DNA of 64,000 nt. It comes from Litsea cubeba (taxonomy: Eukaryota; Streptophyta; Magnoliopsida; Laurales; Lauraceae). The notes beneath the pieces were generated by a model. The model did no database searches. It was not told where the DNA came from and saw only the letters and a program-made list of their open reading frames with translations. The position numbers and the translations under genes were made by a program. Of the stretch, positions 11,501 through 19,725 are shown one piece after another; positions within the stretch are counted from its first letter, which is position 1; the number at the start of each line of letters is the position of its first letter. Location: NCBI GenBank assembly GCA_012931725.1, contig CM022946.1, positions 62,001-126,000 of the forward strand, given 5' to 3'.

Positions 11501-12962
11501 ATATAAAGGGGCCCATCAGGGTGAACATCTCAAGCATCCATACTTTAGGATTCATGATGGATATATATTTTATGGTAGTCGCCTCTGTTTGCCAAATACA
11601 TCCGAGAGCATGTTATCAGGGAACTCTATTCCGGAGGATGCAACGGACATTTGGGTCGTGATAAGACCTTTGCTCTTGTTGGAGATAGATACTATTGGCC
11701 ACACATGACACCTTATGTTTCTCGTGTCTGTGAGCGGTGTCGTACTTGCCCACTGTCCAAAGGAAACAAGAAGAATGTGGGGTTATTCCAACCGTTTCCA
11801 GTTCCCCAGGGCCCTTGGGAGGATATCATCATGGATTTTGTATTTGGATTGCTTATGCCACACAGAAAAGTGGACTCTATATTTGTGGTTATGGATCGCT
11901 TCTCGAAAATGGCTCATTTTATTCCTTGTACCAAAACAGCAAATGCCTACAAAGTTGCCTAACTCTTCTTTAAGGAACTTGTCCATCTGCATGGACTTCC
12001 AAGGACCATTGTGTCCGACAAGGATACAAAGTTCGTTGGCTACTTTTGGAAGACATTGTGGGGAATGTCCAAAACAAAGCTGATATTTTCTACAGCCTAT
12101 CATCCATAAACTGATGGTCAGATAGAAGTCGTCAACCGCAACCTTGGGAATCTGATACGTTGTTTAGTGCGAGACCTTATTTCCACATGGAATCATGTTC
12201 TACCTATGGCTGGGTTCGCATATAATAACTCAGTCAACCGGTCCACATGCATTTCTCCTTTTGGAGCAGTTACTAGCACCATACCACATCTACCAGTTGA
12301 TCTTGTTTCCCTTCCTGTAGAAACAAGACCAAGTGCTGATGCGGACAGTTTTATTCGCCATATGCAGCAGATTCATGAAGAAGTTCGGCGCCATATTTCA
12401 GCAAGCAATGATTCATATAAAGAACATGCAGATAAGTGCTGTCGTTTCGTTTAATTTGAGGAAGGAGATATGGTTATGCTTCGTAATCGTCCAAAGCGCC
12501 TTCCGCTGGGTGCCAATAAAAAACTGCACCCCCGCAACTCCGGACTGTTCAAGATTCTCAAGAAAACTGGTCCTAATGCATGTGTTGGATTTGCCAGCAG
12601 ATCTTGGATTGAATGCTCCCTTCAATGTTAAAGATCTCACACTCTATAAGGGCCATGACCAAGACAGTCCATCAGAAGAACATGAGATTCAACTATCATC
12701 ATCACTAGCCTCTGTTGATAAAATTGTTGATGTGCTTGATGATCAGCTTGTCTCCACTAGACAAGAGGGATTTCAGAAGTTTCTTGTTCGCTGGAAGAAT
12801 CGTCCAATCTTCGATGCCACATGGATTGCAGCTACCGATTTCCAGCGTCTTAATCCCGACCTTTACGAGAGATATCAGGCCATTAACTCGCCGGAGTCGA
12901 GTTTTTCCAAGACAGGGAGAGTTGATGCAGGCCGATCCAAGACCAGGACTCGTAGGCCCTGA
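11501..12962 (+). pseudogene. Chromovirus integrase with C-terminal chromodomain, broken
   Basis: The zinc-binding part (GRDKTF, CERCRTCPLSKG) spans about 11651-11765. The catalytic core follows with MDFVFGLL (first Asp, near 11832), VSDKDTKF (second Asp, near 12017) and GQIEVVNRNL (Glu, near 12126). Stops interrupt at 11960-11962 and about 12108-12110; the latter fits CAA-to-TAA. The C-terminal domain ends in a chromodomain-like segment at about 12740-12870 (FLVRWKNRPIFDATWIAATD), which in chromoviruses helps target heterochromatin. Frame changes occur near 12454 and the ORF closes at 12962. Confidence 0.85.
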
Positions 12963-13251
12963 TGGACCCGTTTGATGGGGTCCACATGATCTCTAATTTT
13001 GAGATCCCTATCATTAGTTTAGATAATCTTTATATTAGTAGAGTTGCTTAGTATATTTACTTCCTAAATTCTATTTTGATTAAGATTAGGTAGTTTCTTA
13101 TTTTAGGATGTCTTGGTTATTAAGAAACAGTGTTACTCTATTTATAGAGGAGTCCCCCTATTGTAATGCTTATGCTATATCTTAATAAGATTTCAGAATT
13201 GTTCTCGTGAGTTCTTTGAGAGTTCTCATCTAGTTGGCCTTAGGGCTTGAG
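12923..13251 (+). repeat. 3' LTR of the chromovirus, left part
   Basis: A purine tract (AAGACAGGGAGAG) is followed by TGATGCAGGCCG, which I take as the LTR start. A CTATTTATAGAGG box near 13138 looks like a TATA element. The LTR is interrupted at 13251 by the small LTR element and resumes at 15490, ending TCTTCATCA at 15537. The intact LTR would be about 372 bp. No 5' partner is available for checking, so the start is an inference. Confidence 0.55.
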
Positions 13252-13741
13252 TGAAGCAACCTGGATCCGCTAGCGGTGATGAAACGGGTGTAGACAAGCC
13301 CTGCCAAAGAGTTTGCCGAATCATGGACGGACTCAAGTGAGGACCAACTCCGCATATGGGAATTAGCCGAATTCTTCTCGGAACTCAATAACAATCTTCC
13401 ATTGAAGATAAAGAGAAAACCAAACAAACCAACCAATCTTTATTATTGAATAATGATGAACTACTCTCCTAATAGAGGGATTACATATATATATATATAT
13501 ATATATAGGAAGGGCTGGACATCCCCTTTCCTAATATGACTTTGCTTTCCTAAACAATAAAGGAAATAACTTGCTTAACAATCCAAATAAAATTAAACTC
13601 CTAATTTTAATAACTTCTAAATAAATAACAACTCTCTAAATAAGACTCTTAACTAATTAAAACTCTTAACTAAATGGATGTCATATTGGGCTTATGGGCT
13701 GGGCCCAATTAGTTGGCAGACCATGGGTCTGGCCTGCATTA
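13252..13741 (-). repeat. 3' LTR of the small element
   Basis: A 490-bp LTR nearly identical to 15006-15489. Its minus-strand start is TAATGCAGG where the partner has TGATGCAGG. It contains a longer AT run (about 24 nt at 13484-13507) than its partner. Confidence 0.88.
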
Positions 13742-14438
13742 GTTTCTCCCCTCTTTGGAGAGAACTTGACATTGAGTTCTGTAAATGTCCACCTGGGTAA
13801 AAAATCAAGCATCCGAAGTTCTTGATCTTCATATTCTTCACATAGGTTGGGAACTCAAATTGATTTCTTCCTCCAGTTAGAAGCATATTGGAGGTATTGA
13901 TTCTTTTGATGTTTGCATTTTCTTGGATCTGTGATCGAACCATTAGATGCTTCAATTGTTGCATGTGTACCAACAGATCTTGGTCTTTGAATATCCATCG
14001 TTGATTCCCGAAGATGAAGTCAATGTGTGGGACTTCAACGATTTGTTCTGCTATTGATGTCTCCTGAACAACCGTTAGATCCACTGAATGATTAGGCTTA
14101 TTGCTGATTAGATCTACGTCTTCGACATGCGCTTGACCTTCTTCATTTGCCTCTTGCCTCTTTTGATCAGCACTATCCATAGCAATGATTTTAGTCCTTG
14201 TGTTGTCTGGCTCTTCTGAAATATGCTCCATAGCAAAAGTTTTGCATGCTATTTCATCTGACAGTGTCATGACATCTTCAGTTTCTTGATCTTGCTGTTT
14301 AATGTCATCTTTGATGTCTTTTATCATGGTTTGTAGCGCTTGTGGTACAATTGTGACTTCTGTTTCTTCTTTCTTCTTTCTCCGTTTTGCTTTTTTTTTT
14401 TTAGTGTTTCTTCTGCTACTTCTGTTTTTTTTTTCCAC
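13692..14438 (-). CDS. Hypothetical 248-residue protein of the small LTR element
   Basis: This is the only long ORF of the element. The N-terminus is extremely basic (Lys/Arg-rich, residues 2-24), the centre is acidic and helical, and the C-terminal third has a tract (GGRNQFEFPTYVKNMK) resembling the short segment that plant Ty3 elements carry next to the purine tract. The last 17 codons run into the 3' LTR. No protease, RT or zinc finger is visible. It may be a degenerate gag or linker, or simply an open stretch in a non-autonomous element. I do not recognise a domain. Confidence 0.45.
   Translation of the reverse strand: MEKKNRSSRRNTKKKKAKRRKKKEETEVTIVPQALQTMIKDIKDDIKQQDQETEDVMTLSDEIACKTFAMEHISEEPDNTRTKIIAMDSADQKRQEANEEGQAHVEDVDLISNKPNHSVDLTVVQETSIAEQIVEVPHIDFIFGNQRWIFKDQDLLVHMQQLKHLMVRSQIQENANIKRINTSNMLLTGGRNQFEFPTYVKNMKIKNFGCLIFYPGGHLQNSMSSSLQRGEKLMQARPMVCQLIGPSP
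13742..13760 (-). other. Polypurine tract of the small element
   Basis: On the minus strand this reads AAAGAGGGGAGAAAC directly before the 3' LTR start at 13741, the usual plus-strand primer position. Confidence 0.75.
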
Positions 14439-14991
14439 TTCTTTGGGATTGAGGGGTATTAATGAGATGGGGAAAGGGGTCAGGAGGAGTGGGATTGGCT
14501 TTAGTGATGGTGGATGGTGGGGTTCAGTGTTCTGTGATGTTTTTTTTTTTTTTTTAGCGGACTATAGGGGTTTGGCAGTGACGATGTGGATGGGTAGCCG
14601 CTGTCGAGGGTTTAATCGAGGGTTGGTACCGGCGATAGGGTTATGGGTTTGATGATTTCTGATGGTCTCGGCTGGGGGTTCTCCAGGGCAGGGAGCAATC
14701 CGCCTGGGGTGAGAGGGATTGGTGTGAGTAAGGCGGCCCTGGGCGGGTACTGGGTTGTGGTTGACATGGGCTTTGGGCAGCAGTGACAAGGGTTTGGGGT
14801 TTTGCGGAAGAAGACGGGCCTTGGGTTCGGCAAGGGAGGGGATGAATGGATTTGGTTGGGATGATGCACATGAATGGATGATGGTAGTGGTAAGAGATGA
14901 TGTTAGGTGGATGGAAGGGATGGGGGAAGGGATGGGAGAGCACGGGTTACCTCGAATCTACGATAGGACGGCGAGCCGGGATCGGATCTTT

Positions 14992-15003
14992 GCTCTGATA
15001 CCA
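14992..15003 (-). other. Primer-binding site of the small element
   Basis: The minus strand reads TGGTATCAGAGC, complementary to the initiator Met tRNA end, two bases inside the 5' LTR end at 15006. Confidence 0.88.
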
Positions 15004-15005
15004 AT

Positions 15006-15489
15006 TGAAGCAGCCTGGATCCGCTAGCAGTGATGAAATGGGTGTAGACAAGCCCCACGAGAGAGTTTGCCGAATCCTGGACGGATTAAAGTGAGGACCA
15101 ACTCTGCATATGGGAATTAGCCGAATTCGTCTCGGAACTCAAAAACAATCTTCCATTGAAGATAAAGAGAATACCAAACAAACCAACCAAACCAACCAAT
15201 CTTTATTATTGAATAATGATGAACTACTCTCCTAATAGAGGGATTACATATATATAGGAAGGGTTGGACATCTCCTTTCCTAATAGGACTTTGCTTTCCT
15301 AAACAATAAAGGAAATAACTTGCTTAACAATCCAAATAAAATAAAACTCCTAATTTTAATAACTTCTAAATAAATAACAACTTTCTAAATAAGACTCTTA
15401 ACTAATTAAAACTCTAACTAAATGGATGTCATATTGGGCTTATGGGCTAGGCCCAATTAGTCGGTAGACCATGGGTCTGGCCTGCATCA
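15006..15489 (-). repeat. 5' LTR of the small element
   Basis: A 484-bp direct repeat of 13252-13741, starting TGATGCAGGCC on the minus strand and ending GGCTGCTTCA next to the primer site. Confidence 0.88.
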
Positions 15490-15537
15490 TTGAATCCTAG
15501 GGCTCGATCTCACCGTCGGAGGTGTAGATCTTCATCA
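15490..15537 (+). repeat. 3' LTR of the chromovirus, right part
   Basis: The continuation of the chromovirus LTR after the small-element insertion. It begins with the duplicated target TTGAA and ends TTCATCA, giving the CA end of the LTR. Confidence 0.5.
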
Positions 15538-15551
15538 ATATATACATATAC

Positions 15552-15583
<32 letters not shown>

Positions 15584-15650
15584 ATATATGTATGTATATA
15601 GTACTATATACATACATACACACATACATATATATATATATACATATATG
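15538..15650. repeat. AT/GT microsatellite with a 32-bp palindrome
   Basis: Runs of TA, TG and TACA. Positions 15587-15618 form a perfect palindrome (14-bp arms around GTAC at 15601-15604), which could extrude as a cruciform. Confidence 0.85.
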
Positions 15651-15655
15651 GGAGC

Positions 15656-15685
15656 AGCTCCCCTAAGCTGAAGCTTAGGGGAGCT
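15656..15685. repeat. Perfect 13-bp stem hairpin at the left border
   Basis: AGCTCCCCTAAGC (15656-15668) pairs with its complement at 15673-15685 around a TGAA loop. The stem resembles the 27-bp inverted ends of the MITE at 18311-18670. Confidence 0.85.
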
Positions 15686-15724
15686 TTCAGCTGAAGCGTG
15701 CGGGCCTAGCGTGCGGGAAGTTGA

Positions 15725-16300
15725 GTGATTGATTGTGCAGTGAGAGCATATCTTCTATATTTATTAGGCTTCACATTATTCGCGGACAAGAGTGGCACAC
15801 GTGTGCCAATTATATATCTGACGTTGTTGACAGACTTGTCAAGTGTCCGTACATATGCATGGGGTGCCACTGCTCTGGCTTATTTGTATCGACAGTTGGG
15901 ATTGGCTACCCATAAGGAAGTTAAACAAATTGCTGGATATCTTACGCTGCTAGAGGTGTGGATTTATGAGCATTTCGAGTGTTTCGCTCCAACGTCCAAT
16001 ATTTTATATGGAGTCACCCAACACCAACTGCATCGTTGGCTCACTCATAGGGAGACTACTGTTCCCCTACAGGCACTGCGAGAGCGGCTTGATTATATGA
16101 GTGCAGATGAGGTACTGAAAACCCCTTTTTCATGACTTACTAAAAATTCTCTATAGTATAATGAAATTTCTTATAATTATTTTGGTCATGCATTGCACAT
16201 GGGATACTTATCGCGATATTAGGCGGCACCATCCATTTGACCAGGTCGCCTTCTACTGTGGGTGCATTAAGTCCATTGACATTGTTGAGCGCTTCCCCCT
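15725..16300 (+). pseudogene. Plant mobile domain (PMD) fragment
   Basis: The open frame 15725-16135 carries blocks characteristic of the plant mobile domain (aminotransferase-like PMD family): AYLLYLLGFTLFADKSG, VPIIYLTLLTDL, AWGATALAYLYRQLG and IAGYLTLLEVWIYEHF. A second stretch at about 16185-16300 (RHHPFDQVAFYCG, IVERFP) looks like the next exon across a short intron of about 60 bp. PMD genes occur both as host genes (MAIN family) and inside transposons. Here the fragment lies within the left inverted end of the element and stops at a CT repeat. It is truncated. Confidence 0.75.
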
Positions 16301-16352
16301 TCTTACACTTAGAAGACCTAATCAGCGCCTCTCTCTCTCTGCTTGGAGATTC

Positions 16353-16355
<3 letters not shown>

Positions 16356-16402
<47 letters not shown>

Positions 16403-16413
16403 CTCTCTCTCTC
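16356..16413 (+). repeat. CT microsatellite
   Basis: An almost pure CT run with one G interruption. It creates Ser/Leu-repeat reading frames that are not genes. Confidence 0.95.
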
Positions 16414-16779
16414 GCTGCATGTTCTTCACCGGACGGCTCCCTCTATTTCTCGTCTATTCTCGCGGACGACTCCCTCTCTGTCTCGTCTCCCTCTCCAGGA
16501 CGGATTTTGTGATCTCGTCTCTCTCCCAGACGGAGATCAGAAGCGGACGGGCCCTGCGTCTCTCTCCCTCCCTCCCTCCCATCTCCCCTTCATCGCAGCC
16601 CCCTCTCCATCGTACACCCATCAATCCTTGCATCATCTTCACGCAACAATCCCACTCGCCATGATCGCCCACCATCCTGCGCAGACCCTCATCACGATCT
16701 CTCTCTCTCTCTCTTGGCCTCTCTGCATCGCCCACCACCTAATATCGTCAACAACAGAGGTGCTCGCAACTTCAAGAAT

Positions 16780-17049
16780 GAGAATCACATCAATGATCGT
16801 TGGATCCATTACATTCTTATACCAAAAGTTGAGGTTCTCCAAAGTTGCTTGGCGCTCTACAAGGGCCAAATTGAACCATTTGTCTCTCTTTCGAGGCCGC
16901 AAACCAGGAGTTTGTTCTCCATTGGGATCGCGCGGCCGCAGAGATGGGATCCGCGATTCCAAAATAACATGTAGGCTCTTCAGCAGGAATTGGGAAATAA
17001 TATGCTCTGTCCTTCCAGATTCGGATTGCGAATTAAACTGTAGAGCCAT
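16780..17049 (-). pseudogene. ATG13: Captured fragment of autophagy gene ATG13 (N-terminal part)
   Basis: The minus-strand reading shows SESGRTEHIISQF, KSLHVILESRIPSL, RKRDKWFNL and DPTIIDVIL in the order and spacing of the N-terminal HORMA region of plant ATG13, the regulatory subunit of the ATG1 autophagy kinase complex. About 85 residues match by eye; the rest of the gene (usually around 600 residues) is absent. The sequence upstream on the minus strand (17050-17650) may be 5' non-coding sequence of the same gene. A stop-free reading runs on to 16639, but similarity ends at about 16780, possibly an exon border. I infer capture by the surrounding MULE-like element. Confidence 0.8.
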
Positions 17050-17694
17050 GTCTCACTAAATTCACAGAATAAAAATTATCTCAGTGCACCTCATCCTCCA
17101 TTATCCACATTCTCCGCTCTTCAGTCAGTGCCATCAAAAATCCTAAATACCTCTTGAATCAAACCAATCAGTTCCTGACGCCGTTTTCGACGATTGAATC
17201 CGTAACAATTCAAATGCAAATTCATTTGATCTTGGCAATAAACTAATAGAAATGATGGATTTAGTTATGAGCACATATCGAAGCAAAATACAAAACAAAA
17301 CACAGCAATAAGACTTCACAACTTATCAGCATAAGAAAGGAGGAGAAACCAACAGATCATGCCCTAAAACGACAGATACATCTTCATAAGTTCTAGATCT
17401 CTCAGATTCAGATCAAGTCTGAAAAAAAGAATAAGAAACTTGCACCTGAGGTATTTTCTATATAAAAAAGGACTTATTTGTAATTCTGATTTTATGAAAA
17501 TTTTTCAATGATGGAATTTTTCGATGATTTCAGTTTCATTCGAAAACGTGTCAAATTGTTATCGATTTTCTCTTCTAGCTCGAGTTCATTTGAATTCATT
17601 TCAGATGATTCCTAGTGAGATTTGATACCTTTAAAAACGGACTTATTTTAGAATACACTAAAAGTCACTGTGCAACTAAGAAGATAATGAATAG

Positions 17695-17955
17695 TGCTTT
17701 ATCTGCCAATTGGCCCAATTCAGTCTGGGGGTCTAAAGGTTCATCATCATTGAAAATGCATGGCTCAAATGCATGAAAGAGAGGTGCCATCTGCCTATTG
17801 GAATTCGTTCGAAGTGGTGGAAGACGATGCAATACAGTCATCCAACCATCATCTGGGGGCCAATCCACGGGGTTAATTCTCGCCCTTACATGGATATCAG
17901 AAGATGGACCTTGGAAGGGGATTTCCTTCCATTTTGCTCTGCAAACAGGGCAAAT
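17695..17955 (-). pseudogene. Captured fragment of a WAV3-type RING E3 ligase
   Basis: On the minus strand a stop at 17958-17956 is followed by ICPVCRAKWKEIPFQG, then RARINPVDWPPDDGWMTVLHRLPP, APLFHAFEP and NDDEPLD. This resembles the end of the C3HC4 RING finger and the linker before the von Willebrand A domain in plant WAV3/WAVH-type ubiquitin ligases. Only about 85 residues remain; the rest of the RING and the vWA domain are missing. It has the same orientation as the ATG13 fragment, which suggests both were acquired by one element. Recognition is from family memory, not a search. Confidence 0.6.
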
Positions 17956-18019
17956 CTAGTTGCCATATTAAACACTTGATGAAATGCAGTGGAAATGAAA
18001 AGTATGGGAGCATTATGCT

Positions 18020-18309
18020 GTAAACAAAGCAGATCCGGCAAGAGAGAGATCTCCGTCCGGGAGAGAGGGACGAGAGAGGGATATCCGTCCGGGAGAGAGA
18101 AACGTTAGGGAGAGAGACAGATCCGGCGAGAGAGGGCTTGGTGAAAAGTGAAAACAGAGAGTGGAGAGAAGAGAGAGAGCGCTGGATTAGGTCTAAAGAG
18201 GGGGGAAACGAAAAAAAGAACGGGCCCTTGATAAAACGTTGAGTTGAAACGAAACTTATCCCCCATGAGTTCTTCGCACGATTCTGCTGAAAGCTCCCTA
18301 CATGGGGCT
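18020..18309. repeat. Right long inverted end of the MULE-like element
   Basis: A GA-rich stretch with repeated CCGTCCGGGAGAGAG motifs, the complement of CT-rich CCGGACGG sequence at 16430-16560. It ends with GCTGAAAGCTCCC. The left arm is interrupted by the PMD segment. Confidence 0.5.
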
Positions 18310-18310
18310 A

Positions 18311-18670
18311 GCTCTCCTAAGCTCAAGCTTAGGATAAGGTAAGCTCAAGTGTGTGGTGGGGCCCACCTAGGGATCCACATGGGGATGGGATAGGGAGGAT
18401 TTCAAGGACTCACTGGGATCCTCCTCTTTGCAAAAAATCAGCCACAACCGTGATTTCTATCATCTCCATATGGGTACAAAAGTTAATGGTTAACCGTCCA
18501 TTCGGACCGATGCATAGTTGATCCAACGGTCTAGTAAATTCGGATCTGACCGAAAGTTGGTGGATGTGCAATTTAGGGGGTCGTGTGTTTGGTTCATTTG
18601 GATGGACCAAAGGTGTGCCCTACAAGCATGAGCTTACGAAATTTTATCCTAAGCTTGAGCTTAGGAGAGC
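18311..18670. mobile_element. 360-bp MITE with perfect 27-bp inverted ends
   Basis: The terminal repeats 18311-18337 and 18644-18670 are exact complements over 27 bp, beginning GCTCTCCTAAGCTCAAGCTT. The interior has no coding capacity. Related internal sequence recurs at 39038-39371 and 40277-40606, so this is a dispersed family. The superfamily is unclear because no target duplication is obvious (left flank GGGCTA, right flank CTTGCT). Confidence 0.8.
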
Positions 18671-19187
18671 CTTGCTCATACATACATACATGATGCATGC
18701 ATGCATTCCTCACCATGTTATGGTATTGGTGATGGACAACATAGTAGGGTTGGCTTTATAATACATCCGAACCATCCACACACATGGAACCCCTTAAGTA
18801 CACTAGACCCATTGAATTTTCACTTATCCAAATGGATTGGATTGTTGGATTAAGGGTCAAATTTTTTCCTTTAATATAAAGTCATTAAATTTGTGGGCCA
18901 CGGATGAAGGGGCCCCCTATATATATATTATACATAGGGAATTCTAAAAAATGCCCCACTTTAAAAGCGCCCCCTTTTCTGCCCCTTTTTTTTTGGTCAT
19001 GGGGCTTATGTTTAGTCAATCTACCCCACTATGAATAGTCACAAGTCCAAGTTTGACACTCATTCAACTTTTCATCATCGTTGGATTGAAATCACGATAA
19101 AATGATGCCTTTAAACCAATAAATTTTAGGGTCATGGATCAAAAGGTTAGGCTGATCCTATGGACTCAATATTTTGCATATAGGTAG
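18671..19187. other. Intergenic, no feature recognised
   Basis: AT-rich sequence with short ATAC and AT runs. I see no coding signal and no clear repeat ends. Confidence 0.5.
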
Positions 19188-19725
19188 CAAGGATGAAAAT
19201 AGCGGTGTCCCCCGCCAAACCGCTACGAAGCGGGTGCTACGTAGCGTAGTGGTGCGATTTGAAATACTTACCAAAAAAATCTGAAAAAATTCCAAAAAAT
19301 TCAGAAAATTGTAAAATGAAAGAAAATGTGGTTCTTTTGTAAAAGTAAGTAAGAAAAGGGGTGTAGCGGTGCCCTCAATATATGAGATCTTGTATCGCTG
19401 TATAAATAGAAAATAATAGTAATGATTAGTTTTTTAACCTGTATTCATTATTCTTGGTCATACTAACTTAGAAAGTAATGGAAAGCTCATAAAAAAAGTA
19501 GAACATGAAATAAAGGCATAATTGCATAAGACTTAAGAGTTAGGTCATTACTCAATTACTCATTACTCATTAGTGAACATTGAACAATCAAAATATCAAA
19601 TATCAATACTTCAACATTCAAGGTTCAAATTCAATCAAGTGAATGAACTATGAAGTGATCAACATTCAACACCAATTTAGAAATGACAGAGTAGAGAGTT
19701 AGTGAAGGAAGTAGGAATACCTTGG

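Larger units (their letters stand above)
13252..15489 (-). mobile_element. Small non-autonomous LTR retrotransposon
   Basis: Two direct repeats (13252-13741 and 15006-15489) enclose 1.26 kb. On the minus strand it has a TGGTATCAGAGC primer site, one 248-residue ORF and a purine tract before the 3' LTR, but no RT, integrase or protease. It is flanked by TTGAG and TTGAA, a 5-bp duplication with one change, and it lies inside the chromovirus 3' LTR. Its size and single gag-less ORF suit a short element mobilised in trans. Confidence 0.85.
6218..15537 (+). mobile_element. Ty3 chromovirus remnant carrying two later insertions
   Basis: Gag, zinc knuckle, protease, RT, RNase H, integrase and a C-terminal chromodomain appear in Ty3 order on +. 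The chromodomain defines a chromovirus; the exact clade is not resolved. The 5' LTR is missing because the minus Copia LTR abuts at 6217. A solo LTR (8959-10718) sits in RT, and a small LTR element (13252-15489) sits in the 3' LTR. Many stops and frameshifts show that it is dead. Without the insertions the remnant is about 5.3 kb. Confidence 0.85.
15651..18309. mobile_element. Mutator-like element carrying gene fragments (Pack-MULE-like)
   Basis: The ends are inverted: GGGAGCTTTCAGC near 15680 and GCTGAAAGCTCCC near 18286-18298, each followed inward by a GAANCGTGCG-like stretch. A second inverted match further in (AGACCTAATCAGCGC near 16313; its complement near 18178-18199) and CCGGACGG-rich CT/GA tracts on both sides suggest long terminal inverted repeats, as in MULEs. 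Between them lie fragments of ATG13 and of a RING ligase, both on the minus strand, plus a PMD segment. No convincing 9-bp target duplication is found, so the outer borders are tentative. Confidence 0.6.

Noticed and set aside
14562..14943. Three overlapping Pro-rich minus-strand ORFs in the small LTR element
   Set aside because: They overlap each other in different frames in GC-rich leader DNA and show no conserved motif; probably not coding.
15725..16135. Annotating this ORF as a functional aminotransferase
   Set aside because: The family name is historical; the motifs are those of the plant mobile domain, and the fragment is truncated within a transposon.
16161..17059. Overlapping Ser/Leu-rich ORFs across the CT repeat
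   Set aside because: They are produced by the CT microsatellite and pyrimidine-rich DNA in several frames; none has a domain.
17773..17979. A 68-codon + strand ORF over the RING-ligase fragment
   Set aside because: It is the antisense shadow; the motif CPVCRAKW and the conserved linker are on the minus strand.
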